Below are positions 35,723 through 44,242 of a DNA stretch of 64,000 bases, one piece after another; within the stretch, counting starts at the first letter, position 1; each line of letters opens with the position of its first letter. The DNA comes from Cobetia sp. cqz5-12. GTDB taxonomy: Bacteria > Pseudomonadota > Gammaproteobacteria > Pseudomonadales > Halomonadaceae. The stretch is taken from NCBI RefSeq assembly GCF_016495405.1, contig NZ_CP044522.1, positions 1,116,001 to 1,180,000 of the forward strand. The letters run 5' to 3'. The notes below the pieces were generated by a model, which was not told where the DNA came from, did not search any database, and worked only from the letters and a program-made list of their open reading frames with translations. Both the position numbers and the translations under genes were made by a program.

Positions 35723-35737
35723 TTATGGCATCCATAA
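35723..35737. promoter_or_regulatory. Palindrome TTATG-N5-CATAA, copy 2
   Basis: TTATGGCATCCATAA, extended to GTTATGG-CAT-CCATAAC (35722-35738). Same outer half-sites as copy 1, 114 bases away centre to centre. Confidence 0.5.
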
Positions 35738-36036
35738 CGATAGCTTTATGCTTGATTTTATTGCTTTTTTTGCAATGCAGCGCTTGACCCTGATGCACCG
35801 ACAAGAAAAGACTGATGCTGGACACTCATCGTGTCGCGGGTGATGTCAGGCCTTCTGGCCATGCGTGAGTCACGGCTTGCGATTCAGGCAAGTCTCACCT
35901 GTGACAGGCAATAACGTCGCTGAAAGCGCCTCCGGCAGGCAGGATGGCGCGAATCAGCGCTCAACAGGAACGACGCCATGAACCTTTCAAGGCTGGCAGC
36001 CTCAGGCATGAACACGGACGTGAAACGAGGTGCGCG

Positions 36037-37254
36037 ATGCTGAATATTCTAGTCGTGCGCGAGATGCGTGCACCGGACCTGGTGACACCCGACGAGGGCG
36101 TGAGCAGCACACTGGCGCGCGGGGAATGCCGCGTCGCGCTGGACCCGGTGACGGCCGGCAAGCTCGCGCGTCATCTGGACAGCAGCGTCAGTGACACCAG
36201 CGATGCCATCGTGCACGTGGAGAGCGGTGCCGGACGCCACGCGCACTTCGACGATGCGGCCTACGCCGCCCAGGCCGGGGTGGCGGTCGTCGCCGAGGCC
36301 GATATCGCGGCGGCGCGTGCCGCGGCGGATCTCGTGCTGTGCGTGCGCACGCCCAGCGAGTCACAGATCAGTGAGTTCCGTGAGGGCGCGGTGGTGGTGG
36401 CATTGATGACGCCATACCAGAACCCGCAGCTCATCACCAAGCTTGCCAGTCAGGGGCTGACCAGCCTGTGCATGGAATTCGTGCCGCGTATCTCGCGCGC
36501 CCAGAGCATGGATGCCCTGTCCTCGCAGGCGGGTGTCGCGGGCTATCACGCCGCGCTGCTGGCGGCCAACGAATCCTCGGTGTTCTTCCCGATGCTGACG
36601 ACTGCCGCCGGTACCGTGCGTCCGGCGCGTGTCGTGGTGGTCGGGGCTGGTGTCGCGGGGCTGCAGGCCATCGCCACCGCCAAGCGTCTCGGTGCCCAGG
36701 TGTGGGCTTATGATATCCGCGCCGCCGCGCGTGAGCAGGTCGAATCGCTGGGCGCCAAGATGATCGATACCGGCGTCGATGCCTCCGGCGAGGGCGGTTA
36801 CGCTCGTGAGCTGACCGATGACGAGCGCGTCCAGCAGGCCGAGGCGCTGGCCCGTCACATGGGCGATGCGCATGTGGTGATCTCCACCGCCGCGATCCCG
36901 GGACGTCCGTCACCGCGCATCATCAGCCGCGAGATGGTCGAGGGAATGAAGCCCGGCGCCGTGCTGGTCGACCTCGCCGCTGAAGGCGGTGGCAACTGTG
37001 AGCTGACCGAGCCCGGCAAGCGTGTCGAGCACGCCGGCGTCACGGTACTCGGTCCGTTGGACATGGCCTCGAGCCTGGCGGTCAATGCCAGCGAGATGTA
37101 CGCCAAGAACCTCTTCAACCTGCTGACCCCCTTCATGAAGGATGGCGAACTGACGCTGGACTTCGAGGATGCGGTGCTCGGCCCGATGCGTCTGACCGAT
37201 GGCGGCCGCATCACCCACGATGACGTACGCGCTCGCGCGGAGGACGCCGCATGA
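36037..37254 (+). CDS. pntAA: NAD(P) transhydrogenase alpha subunit, part 1
   Basis: Soluble NAD(H)-binding domain I of the proton-translocating transhydrogenase, which makes NADPH from NADH using the proton gradient. The 405-residue product shows the Rossmann motif VVVVGAGVAGLQAIATAKRLGA with a following Asp (YDIR), EFVPRISRAQSMDALSSQA, and the mobile-loop ARELTDDER region. ACGAGG precedes the ATG at 36037. The alpha subunit is split in two genes; E. coli has a single pntA. The end overlaps pntAB by four bases (ATGA). Confidence 0.96.
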   Translation: MLNILVVREMRAPDLVTPDEGVSSTLARGECRVALDPVTAGKLARHLDSSVSDTSDAIVHVESGAGRHAHFDDAAYAAQAGVAVVAEADIAAARAAADLVLCVRTPSESQISEFREGAVVVALMTPYQNPQLITKLASQGLTSLCMEFVPRISRAQSMDALSSQAGVAGYHAALLAANESSVFFPMLTTAAGTVRPARVVVVGAGVAGLQAIATAKRLGAQVWAYDIRAAAREQVESLGAKMIDTGVDASGEGGYARELTDDERVQQAEALARHMGDAHVVISTAAIPGRPSPRIISREMVEGMKPGAVLVDLAAEGGGNCELTEPGKRVEHAGVTVLGPLDMASSLAVNASEMYAKNLFNLLTPFMKDGELTLDFEDAVLGPMRLTDGGRITHDDVRARAEDAA

Positions 37255-37577
37255 TCGAAGGACTTTCTGCCGTATACATCCTGATGCTGGCGGCCTTCGT
37301 CGGCTACGAGGTCATCTCGCGCGTGCCGGTGATTCTGCACACGCCCCTGATGTCCGGTTCCAACTTCATCCACGGCATCGTGCTGGTGGGCGCGATGATC
37401 GCCCTCGGTCAGGCCGAGACCGGCATGCAGCAGTTCATCGGCTTCATCGCCGTGCTGCTGGGGGCGGGCAACGCCGTCGGCGGCTATGTGGTCACCGAAC
37501 GCATGCTGGAAATGTTCAAGACCAGTGATCGCAGCAAGGGCGCTGCCAATGGCATCAACGACAAGGAGGCTCGCTGA
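37251..37577 (+). CDS. pntAB: NAD(P) transhydrogenase alpha subunit, part 2
   Basis: Membrane part of the alpha subunit (108 residues) with three to four helices: SAVYILMLAAFVGYEVIS, the conserved HTPLMSGSNFIHGIVLVGAM and an AVLLGAGNAVGGYVVTERML segment. It forms the proton channel together with PntB. It overlaps pntAA by four bases, and its stop overlaps the pntB start by one base, so the operon is tightly coupled. Confidence 0.96.
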   Translation: MIEGLSAVYILMLAAFVGYEVISRVPVILHTPLMSGSNFIHGIVLVGAMIALGQAETGMQQFIGFIAVLLGAGNAVGGYVVTERMLEMFKTSDRSKGAANGINDKEAR

Positions 37578-38965
37578 TGAACTGGCTGGTCGAAACAGGG
37601 TATTTCGCGGCGGCGGTGGTCTTCATCCTCGGCCTCAAGCGCATGTCACATCCTTCCACGGCACGCAGCGGCATCCATTGGGCCGGTATCGCGATGGTCG
37701 TGGCCACGCTGCTGACCTTCCTGCATCCGCAGATTGATGGCCGTTATGGCCTGATGCTGCTGGCCATCGTGATCGGTGGCGGCATCGCCTGGTACTCCGG
37801 CAACAAGGTCGAGATGACCGACATGCCGCAGATGATCGCCATCTACAACGGCATGGGCGGCGGTGCGGCAGCGGCGATCGCCGCGGTCGAGCTGATGCGC
37901 ATGAGTGACAACCCGGCACTGATCGAGCAGCACGGCTCGCTGGCGCTGTGGCTGGGTGTACTCGGGGCGATGATCGGTGCGGTGGCCTTCTCTGGTTCCA
38001 TCGTGGCCTGGGCCAAGCTGGATGGGCGCCTCAAGAAGACGTTCAACTTCCCGAGTCAGCAGCTGATCAACATGATCGTGCTGGGCCTGACGGTCTATCT
38101 GGGCATCGTGATCGCGGCGGTGGAGCCGTCAAGCTCGCTGGTGCTGGTGTTCTTCGCACTCGCGTTGCTGTTCGGTGCGATGCTGGCACTGCCCATCGGT
38201 GGCGCCGACATGCCGGTGATCATCTCGCTGTTCAATGCGCTGACCGGCCTTGCGGTGGCGATGGAAGGCTTCGTGCTCGGCAATGCCGCGATGATCATCG
38301 CCGGTACTGTCGTCGGAGCGGCCGGTACGCTGCTGACCCAGCTGATGGCCAAGGCCATGAATCGCCCGATCCGCAACGTGCTGTTCAAGCAGTTCGGTGG
38401 CGCCTCCGGTGTCGAGCAGGGCGAGATCGAGGGCAGCATGAAGGCTTCCGATCCGATGGACGCCGCCGTGCAGCTGGCCTTCGCCGAGCGCGTCATCATC
38501 GTGCCGGGCTACGGCATGGCGGTGGCACAGGCGCAGCACAAGGTCTGGGAGATGGTCGAGCTGCTGGGTGAGCGTGGCGTCGAAGTGCGCTTCGCGATCC
38601 ACCCGGTCGCCGGTCGCATGCCGGGTCACATGAACGTGCTGCTGGCGGAAGCCGGCGTGCCCTACGACATGATCGCGGACCTGGATGAGATCAACAACGA
38701 CTTCGAGACTACCGACGTGACGCTGGTCATCGGTGCCAATGACGTGGTCAATCCGGTCGCCAAGAACGACGCCTCAAGCCCGCTGTACGGCATGCCGATC
38801 CTCAACGCCGACCAGTCACGCAACGTGCTGGTGATCAAGCGCGGTCAGGGGTCAGGCTTCTCCGGGGTCGAGAACCACCTGTTCTATCTTGACCACACGC
38901 GCATGGTGTATGGCGATGGTCAGAAGGTGGTCGGCGACATGATCACGGCCCTCAAGACGCTGTGA
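37577..38965 (+). CDS. pntB: NAD(P) transhydrogenase beta subunit
   Basis: A 462-residue subunit with N-terminal membrane helices (domain II) and a C-terminal NADP(H)-binding domain III. Domain III motifs are VIIVPGYGMAVAQAQHKVWE, IHPVAGRMPGHMNVLLAEA and IGANDVVNPVAKND. It completes the transhydrogenase, which would supply NADPH for biosynthesis, including PHA synthesis encoded at 56-61 kb. A terminator follows. Confidence 0.97.
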   Translation: MNWLVETGYFAAAVVFILGLKRMSHPSTARSGIHWAGIAMVVATLLTFLHPQIDGRYGLMLLAIVIGGGIAWYSGNKVEMTDMPQMIAIYNGMGGGAAAAIAAVELMRMSDNPALIEQHGSLALWLGVLGAMIGAVAFSGSIVAWAKLDGRLKKTFNFPSQQLINMIVLGLTVYLGIVIAAVEPSSSLVLVFFALALLFGAMLALPIGGADMPVIISLFNALTGLAVAMEGFVLGNAAMIIAGTVVGAAGTLLTQLMAKAMNRPIRNVLFKQFGGASGVEQGEIEGSMKASDPMDAAVQLAFAERVIIVPGYGMAVAQAQHKVWEMVELLGERGVEVRFAIHPVAGRMPGHMNVLLAEAGVPYDMIADLDEINNDFETTDVTLVIGANDVVNPVAKNDASSPLYGMPILNADQSRNVLVIKRGQGSGFSGVENHLFYLDHTRMVYGDGQKVVGDMITALKTL

Positions 38966-39021
38966 TCTGACGCCTCGGCGTGATGGGACAAGTCTGTCGC
39001 CATCATGCCAGTGCTGAACAG

Positions 39022-39067
39022 ACCGGCAATTTCTGCGCCTCAGGGGGCAGGAATTGCCGGTTTTTTT
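39022..39067 (+). terminator. pnt operon terminator
   Basis: ACCGGCAATTTCTGC / GCAGGAATTGCCGGT with one wobble pair, followed by seven T. Confidence 0.85.
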
Positions 39068-39301
39068 GTTTATATCGAGAGTTCATGCAGGTCGCTTGTT
39101 GATGCATATCGATCGTAAATACCGGTCGATGACTCATGTCGGTCGATTGCGCGCGAGGCGCGCATGGCAGTCGCGTCACGCGGGCGCAGCCCCTGCGTTG
39201 GCCACGAAGCCTGCGCGGACATCTCTTGTTCAGCATTCTCTGACAAACTATGAGTACAATGCCTGCCATTCACTGAGCACATCGTCATCCAAGGAGTCAG
39301 C
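39068..39301 (+). other. Intergenic region upstream of gpsA
   Basis: No supported gene. TACAAT at 39255-39260 could be a -10 box, but no matching -35 is seen at a normal distance. AAGGAG lies just before the gpsA ATG. Confidence 0.4.
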
Positions 39302-40429
39302 ATGTCTGCCACTACCCCTTCACCTCGTCGGGCCATTCGTGATCGCGAGGTAAGCGAAACGACCCCTCAGGCGGTGGGACTCAATGTCTGCGTGCTGGGT
39401 GGCGGCAGCTTCGGGACCGCGATCGCCTCGATTGCCGCCGACAATGGCGCCAGCGTCACCCAGTGGATGCGTGATGCCAGCCAGGCCGAGGAGGTCAACA
39501 CCCAGCACCGCAATTCCGGCTATCTGCCGGGCTTCGAGATCAATGCTTCGGTGCGTGCTACCACCGACATGGCCGATGCACTGGCCGAGGCCGAGCTGGT
39601 CTGCGTGGCGATTCCCTCCAAGGCCTTCCGCACGGTGGTCCGCCAGGCGCGCGCTCATCTGCGTGACGGGCAGATTCTGGTGGCCACCACCAAGGGCATC
39701 GAGAGCGAAGGCTTCACCCTGATGAGCGAGGTGCTGGAGCAGGAAACCGGCTTCACGCATATCGGCGTGCTGTCTGGCCCCAATCTGGCGGCCGAGATCG
39801 CCCAGCGGCAGCTGACGGCCACGGTGATCGCCTCCGACGACGCCTATACCCGCGCCCGCGTGCAGACGGCATTCGGCTGCGACTATTTCCGGGTCTACGC
39901 CAGCAATGACCGCTATGGCGTCGAGCTGGGCGGGGCGCTGAAGAACATCTACGCCATCGCGGCCGGCATGGCCGCGGCCCTTGGCATGGGCGAGAACACC
40001 CGCGCCATGCTGATGACCCGCGCGCTGGCCGAGATGAGTCGCTTCGCCGTGGCCAAGGGCGCCAATCCGATGACCTTCCTCGGCCTTGCCGGCGTGGGCG
40101 ATCTGATCGTGACCTGCTCCTCGCCGCTGTCGCGCAACTATCGGGTCGGCTACGCGCTGGGAGAAGGGCGCACCCTCGACCAGGCGGTCGAGGTGCTGGG
40201 CCAGGTCGCCGAGGGTGTCAACACCGTACGATTGGTGCAGGATGAATCCGAGCGGCTGGGCATCTACATGCCGCTGGTCAGTGGCATGGCCAAGGTGCTG
40301 TTCGAGAATGTCGATCCGCATCACATGGCCCGCGCGCTGATGGGCGGTGAGCAATCCAGCGATGTGGAATTCGTGCTGTCGCGTGAGTCGGTGCAGCAGG
40401 CGCGGCAGTTGGAACCCGACGGCTCCTGA
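39302..40429 (+). CDS. gpsA: Glycerol-3-phosphate dehydrogenase [NAD(P)+]
   Basis: Cytosolic enzyme making sn-glycerol 3-phosphate from dihydroxyacetone phosphate for phospholipid synthesis. The 375-residue product has the dinucleotide motif [14 protein letters not shown] (about residues 29-42), [11 protein letters not shown], the active-site Lys in [15 protein letters not shown], and [22 protein letters not shown]. It has about 25 extra residues at the N-terminus. AAGGAGTCAGC precedes the ATG. sixA follows, a common arrangement in related genomes. Confidence 0.97.
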   Translation: MSATTPSPRRAIRDREVSETTPQAVGLNVCVLGGGSFGTAIASIAADNGASVTQWMRDASQAEEVNTQHRNSGYLPGFEINASVRATTDMADALAEAELVCVAIPSKAFRTVVRQARAHLRDGQILVATTKGIESEGFTLMSEVLEQETGFTHIGVLSGPNLAAEIAQRQLTATVIASDDAYTRARVQTAFGCDYFRVYASNDRYGVELGGALKNIYAIAAGMAAALGMGENTRAMLMTRALAEMSRFAVAKGANPMTFLGLAGVGDLIVTCSSPLSRNYRVGYALGEGRTLDQAVEVLGQVAEGVNTVRLVQDESERLGIYMPLVSGMAKVLFENVDPHHMARALMGGEQSSDVEFVLSRESVQQARQLEPDGS

Positions 40430-40586
40430 GGACTCATAGCAGGTAGCGGGTGATGGAGCCTGTCTCGCCATCCCCTTGTCTGGCTCGTGCAACGCTCCGG
40501 TTGGCGAGTCCCTGGTCATCGGCCGCAGCGACAGAGCGAGTCATGAAGCGCTTGCGCTGCGGCAGTCATCCTTTCAGGAGAATGTC

Positions 40587-41096
40587 ATGAGTGTACTGAT
40601 CATGCGTCACGGTGAGGCCCAGGCCGGCACGCCGGACCCCAGCCGCGAATTGAGCGAACAAGGCCGCGAAGAGGCGCGCCGCATCGGCTGCTGGTTGGCC
40701 CATCAGCTGCCCGCCGAGCGTCGTGCGCGTCTGACGCTGGTCGTCAGTCCGTTCACCCGCGCCCAGCAGACCGCTCAGGAAATCTCCTCGGCGTTGGAGC
40801 TGAGTGGTGAGCAGCAGACCACGCTCGAGATCATCACCCCGGACGACCCGCTGACGCCGGTGCTCGACTGGCTGCAGACCCATGTGCCGCCCACTTCTGA
40901 AGAGCGTGAGCCGCGCGACTGGTTGATCATCAGCCACAATCCGCTGGTCTCGAACCTGGCCAGCGCCCTGGTCGATGGCCCCGGCAGCACCCAGCTAGCC
41001 TTTGCCACCGCAAGCCTCGCCTGGCTGGATGCCGATGTCTGGGCCGCTGGCCTGGCGGATCTGCACCAGTTCGTGAGCCCGGCGGAACTGACCTAA
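40587..41096 (+). CDS. sixA: Phosphohistidine phosphatase SixA
   Basis: A 169-residue histidine-phosphatase-superfamily enzyme with the catalytic RHGE (H8), SPFTRAQQTAQEI and LIISHNPLVSNLA, as in SixA, which removes phosphate from histidine of phosphotransferase or phosphorelay proteins. The ATG at 40587 follows CAGGAG. It ends at a very strong terminator. Confidence 0.92.
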   Translation: MSVLIMRHGEAQAGTPDPSRELSEQGREEARRIGCWLAHQLPAERRARLTLVVSPFTRAQQTAQEISSALELSGEQQTTLEIITPDDPLTPVLDWLQTHVPPTSEEREPRDWLIISHNPLVSNLASALVDGPGSTQLAFATASLAWLDADVWAAGLADLHQFVSPAELT

Positions 41097-41117
41097 GTCA
41101 CGCACCGCTGTCATGCA

Positions 41118-41169
41118 CCCCAACGAAACGCCCCCGCCAGTCTGCACTGGCGGGGGCGTTTCGTTGGGG
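41118..41169. terminator. Very long perfect terminator hairpin after sixA
   Basis: Stem of 23 bp without mismatch (41118-41140 with 41147-41169) and a TCTGCA loop. The core is GCCCCCGCCAG / CTGGCGGGGGC. It serves both convergent transcripts. Confidence 0.85.
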
Positions 41170-41196
41170 CGTGTTTGCGTGGCGTGTCGTCTTCTG

Positions 41197-41252
41197 GATC
41201 AGACCGCTGCTGCTTGATCAGACCGCTGTTGCTAGACCAGGCCGCTCAGCTT
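41197..41252 (-). repeat. 19-bp degenerate tandem repeat over the AEC permease stop
   Basis: GATCAGACCGCTGCTGCTT, GATCAGACCGCTGTTGCTA and GACCAGGCCGCTCAGCTT. The permease stop (complement of CTA at 41232-41234) lies at the end of the second copy, and the third copy is its coding C-terminus. Confidence 0.75.
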
Positions 41253-42182
41253 GAGCACGAAGATGCCTGCCGTAATCGTGATGCCCGCCATCAGGGTGCT
41301 GATGGCGATGATATTGGCGGCCAGACGGTCATTGCCGCCCATCGCCCGCACCATCACGAAGCTAGCCGCCGCCGTCGGTGAGGCGAAGAACAGGAACAGC
41401 ACCCCGAGTTCGGTGCCGCGAAAGCCCAGCAGCACGGCGACGGTGGTCGCCAGCAGCGGCACGCTGATCATCTTCATCAGGCTGGCACTGATGGCCAGCT
41501 TGCGGCCTTCACGCAGTGAGCGCATCGACAGAGTGCCGCCGATGCAGATCAACGCCAGCGGCAGCGTCATGCGCGCGAAGTAGTCGCCAGAGGTCTCCAG
41601 CCACTCGGGCAACTGCCAGCTGAAGGCCGCGAAGGGCAGGGCGGCCAGCACGCCGAGAATCAACGGGTTGGTGATGATGCCGCGCGCGATGCCACTCCAG
41701 CTGGTGCGGCCATCGCCGAGATAGCTCGACAGCACCACCACCGACAACATGTTGTAGGACAGGATGACGACGCCCATCAGGATGCCGCCCATAGAGAGGC
41801 CGAGATCGCCATAGAGATTGGCGGCCAGTGCCAGCCCGACGATGGCGCAGTTGCCACGAAACGAGCCCTGTACCACCTCGCCGCGCTCCGTTCTCGACAC
41901 GCGCAGGATCGCCCAGCCCCACAGCAGCAGGAAGGTGCCCAGTGTCGCCAGCGCGAAGTAGGTCAGCATGCCCGGGCGCAGGGCGTGATCCAGGTCCGCA
42001 CGCACGATGGAGAGGAAGACCAGCGCCGGCATGGTGCCCTTGAACACCAGCGATGAGGCGGTGCCGATGAAGGTGTCATCGATCCAGCCGAGGCGTTTGA
42101 GGCCCAGGCCCAGAAATACCATCGCGAAGACCGGAACGGTGACGTTCAGGGTCGCGACGAACAGCGCCAGCATGTCGTTCAT
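41232..42182 (-). CDS. AEC-family (auxin efflux carrier-like) transporter
   Basis: A 316-residue, ten-helix permease. VTVPVFAMVFLGLGLKRLGWI at the N-terminus, FRGNCAIVGLALAANLYG and SPTAAASFVMVRAMGG in the second half are typical of the AEC family. Bacterial members export or import dicarboxylates such as malate or malonate; the substrate here is unknown. It converges with sixA. The C-terminal codons arise from a 19-bp repeat. Confidence 0.92.
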   Translation of the reverse strand: MNDMLALFVATLNVTVPVFAMVFLGLGLKRLGWIDDTFIGTASSLVFKGTMPALVFLSIVRADLDHALRPGMLTYFALATLGTFLLLWGWAILRVSRTERGEVVQGSFRGNCAIVGLALAANLYGDLGLSMGGILMGVVILSYNMLSVVVLSSYLGDGRTSWSGIARGIITNPLILGVLAALPFAAFSWQLPEWLETSGDYFARMTLPLALICIGGTLSMRSLREGRKLAISASLMKMISVPLLATTVAVLLGFRGTELGVLFLFFASPTAAASFVMVRAMGGNDRLAANIIAISTLMAGITITAGIFVLKLSGLV

Positions 42183-42305
42183 GAAGTAGTCTCGCTCATT
42201 TCCGCCCTTGTCCTGTGAGTGTTGCGGTCTGTCTGGTGAGGCTTTTGGTCAGCGCCTGACGAGCGTTGCGCGACCGCCCATCGTGAACTGCCGCGGCGGC
42301 CTGGC

Positions 42306-42437
42306 TCAGGCCAGCCAGAAGCCCGTGATCAAGGCCGCGGCCAGCAAGGCCCAGAACAGGCCGTTGCGCAGGCGGGTATCGCGACGCGGCTTGGAAGACG
42401 GCGAGGAAGTAGCGGACTGCTTGTCATGCTTGGGCAT
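42306..42437 (-). CDS. Small single-helix membrane protein
   Basis: A 43-residue product: basic, Ser-rich N-terminus (MPKHDKQSATSSPSSKPRRD) followed by one C-terminal helix NGLFWALLAAALITGFWLA. The ATG at 42437 is chosen over an upstream start because the upstream codons lie in a repeat array. Only a weak AGGAC ribosome site is present. It lies directly upstream of the AEC permease and could be cotranscribed with it. Short length keeps confidence modest. Confidence 0.4.
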   Translation of the reverse strand: MPKHDKQSATSSPSSKPRRDTRLRNGLFWALLAAALITGFWLA

Positions 42438-42464
42438 CGAGGGGTCCTGTCCAGCAAGGTGAAA

Positions 42465-42524
42465 TGTTGGCTCAGCGAATGAAGGCTCAGCGGGAGAAGG
42501 CTCAACGTATGATGGCTCTGGCGG
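42465..42524 (-). repeat. 15-bp degenerate tandem repeat, 4 copies
   Basis: TGTTGGCTCAGCGAA, TGAAGGCTCAGCGGG, AGAAGGCTCAACGTA and TGATGGCTCTGGCGG, just upstream of the small membrane protein start. Confidence 0.85.
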
Positions 42525-42985
42525 GCAGACGGCCAGCCAGCAGGCGCTCTGACAACAGCGCGTACCTGTCATCCGCCCAGCATATCAGGCTTTCCTTAGA
42601 CTTAGGGATAGTCGTTCAGCTCGGGCATCAGCCCCGGTGCTAGTTCCGCTATCAGCTCTGGTATCAGCTCCGCTATCAGGTCGCGTTGATCGCATGCCGC
42701 CAACCAGGGGCGCGGGCGGGCGTAGTGATCGAGAATACAGGCGCCGAGACCTGCCTTGAGGGCCGGCAAAGGGCGGAATAGACGCCATAACCGCGCGAGT
42801 GGCGACTGCGCGCGCACTCCTGCTTGGCGAGCGCAGGCTGTCCGCTTACCCTGTGCGCTGCATTGTCATCTGTCACGGTTATCTGCCGGTGCCACGATCA
42901 TCTTCCGGCCTCATGATCACCTGCCGGAACCATGAGCCCCGGCAGCGCATTGCCCCTATCAAGAAAAGTACAAGGAGCGGGTATC
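42525..42985. other. Intergenic region between small membrane protein and Gld-type ABC operon
   Basis: It holds the 12-bp array at 42617-42688. A 71-codon minus frame (42602-42817, GTG start) reads RLWRLFRPLPALKAGLG and ends in the array; its ribosome site would overlap the start, so it may be a decayed gene or chance. No other gene is seen. Confidence 0.4.
42617..42688. repeat. 12-bp degenerate tandem repeat, 5-6 copies
   Basis: CAGCTCGGGCAT, CAGCCCCGGTGC, TAGTTCCGCTAT, CAGCTCTGGTAT, CAGCTCCGCTAT and CAGGTCGCGTTG, head to tail. Confidence 0.85.
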
Positions 42986-44242
42986 TTGCAGGACCCATAC
43001 ACGACCTCTGCGTCATCCTCTACCGCGACTCTCTCTGGCGCGATGTCCTCTTCTGCGACCAATTCTGCTGCGACCAACTCTGCTGCCACTCCTGCGGGCG
43101 CGTCTGCCGAGCCTTCCGCTTCATCAGCGTTGTTGGTCAGTCGTGGGCTCGGACGTCAATTCGGCCAGCAACAGGCAGTCACCGGACTGACCTTCACGGC
43201 CTCGCGTGGCGAGGTCATCGGTCTGCTGGGTCCCAATGGCGCCGGCAAGACCACCAGTCTGCGCATGCTGGCGGGCACGCTCGCTGCGACCCAGGGCCAA
43301 CTGGAGCTGGAGGGGGAAGCCTTCGATGGTCGCGCCAGTCAGCGCCAGCTCAATCGCCTCAAGCGTCGCATCGGCTATCTGCCGGAGGGCGCGCCCCTGT
43401 GGCCGCAGCTGACGGTGCGCGAGAGCCTCGAGTGCGTCGCGGGTCTGCATGGGTTATCGCGCAAGGTGCGTAATGATCGCCTTTCGGCCTTGATGGACCG
43501 CCTAGATATCACGCCCTTCGCCAACCAATTGTGCGGCGTGTTATCCAAAGGCTATCGACGTCGCGTGGCGCTGGCGATGGCGTTGACCCATGATCCGGAC
43601 ATCCTGCTGCTCGATGAGCCCACCGATGGGCTGGACCCGCTGCAGAAGGACAGCGTGCGCGCCTTCATACGCGAGCTGGGGCGCGAGCGACTGATCATCG
43701 TTTCCACCCACCTGCTGGAGGAAGTGCCTCGCATCTGTGATCGCGTGCTGGTCATGGCCAATGGTCAGCTGGGCTTCGATGACACGCCGGAGGCGCTGGC
43801 CGCTACCTCCGTCAGCGAAGGCATTCTGGGCGGCAGTCGTTCGCGCTATGGCGCGGGGTATGGGGCGAGTTCCAGCCTGCCGGTATGGCGAGTGACGCTG
43901 AGCCGGGCCCTGAGCGAGCGCGAGCTGGCCAGTGTCTCGCGCCTGCCGGGCGTGGCAGCCATCACGCCCGTCAAGCCCGGTGATGCCATGGCGCGTGACA
44001 AGTCACCGCTGGTGGTCTCGACCGGCGCCGTGCTGCGCCTGGCGGGGCGTCTCCACCAGGACCCGCGACCCGCGCTGGCACGCTGGTGCAGCTACATGGA
44101 AATCCGCCTTGATGAATGCGTCCACGAACGGGGCGATATCGAGGTCGCGTTCCGCCAGCTGGTGGCGCGCATGGCACAGCAGCCCTCGCCGCTGCCGATG
44201 CGCAAGCAGACACCGCGCGCAGATCAGGAGGTGTCGTCATGA
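42986..44242 (+). CDS. Gld-type ABC transporter ATP-binding protein
   Basis: A 418-residue ATPase. After a Ser/Thr/Ala-rich leader (residues 8-50) the ABC domain has Walker A GPNGAGKTT (82-90), signature LSKGYRRRVALAMAL and Walker B DILLLDEPTDGLDP. The extra C-terminal 140 residues and operon order resemble GldA, the ATPase partner of GldF/GldG-type permeases. TTG at 42986 is the preferred start, since AAGGAG lies at 42972-42977. The leader contains a 15-bp tandem repeat (SSATNSAATNSAAT). It overlaps the permease gene by four bases. Substrate unknown. Confidence 0.88.
   Translation: MQDPYTTSASSSTATLSGAMSSSATNSAATNSAATPAGASAEPSASSALLVSRGLGRQFGQQQAVTGLTFTASRGEVIGLLGPNGAGKTTSLRMLAGTLAATQGQLELEGEAFDGRASQRQLNRLKRRIGYLPEGAPLWPQLTVRESLECVAGLHGLSRKVRNDRLSALMDRLDITPFANQLCGVLSKGYRRRVALAMALTHDPDILLLDEPTDGLDPLQKDSVRAFIRELGRERLIIVSTHLLEEVPRICDRVLVMANGQLGFDDTPEALAATSVSEGILGGSRSRYGAGYGASSSLPVWRVTLSRALSERELASVSRLPGVAAITPVKPGDAMARDKSPLVVSTGAVLRLAGRLHQDPRPALARWCSYMEIRLDECVHERGDIEVAFRQLVARMAQQPSPLPMRKQTPRADQEVSS
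43049..43093 (+). repeat. 15-bp tandem repeat, 3 copies, in the ABC ATPase leader
   Basis: TCTTCTGCGACCAAT, TCTGCTGCGACCAAC and TCTGCTGCCACTCCT, in frame, encoding SSATN-SAATN-SAATP. Confidence 0.85.

Larger units (their letters stand above)
35402..36036 (+). other. Long AT-rich regulatory region upstream of pntAA
   Basis: 635 bases without a convincing gene. 35580-35770 is much more AT-rich than the neighbours. It contains a strong terminator, two TTATG-N5-CATAA palindromes, and a stem-forming stretch (GTGAG/CTTGC at 35865-35880 with GCAAG/CTCAC at 35888-35898). A 78-codon minus-strand frame (35589-35825) covers the palindromes but has no ribosome site or family signal. Confidence 0.5.

Noticed and set aside
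35589..35825. 78-codon minus-strand frame in the AT-rich region
   Set aside because: No ribosome site or family signal, and it spans two palindromic sites; AT-rich intergenic DNA is the better reading.
39003..39269. Minus-strand frames between pntB and gpsA
   Set aside because: They run across the pnt terminator and lack start signals or recognisable domains.
42602..42817. 71-codon minus-strand frame with GTG start
   Set aside because: The only ribosome-like site overlaps the start codon and a third of the product is encoded by a decayed 12-bp repeat; may be a remnant but cannot be supported.
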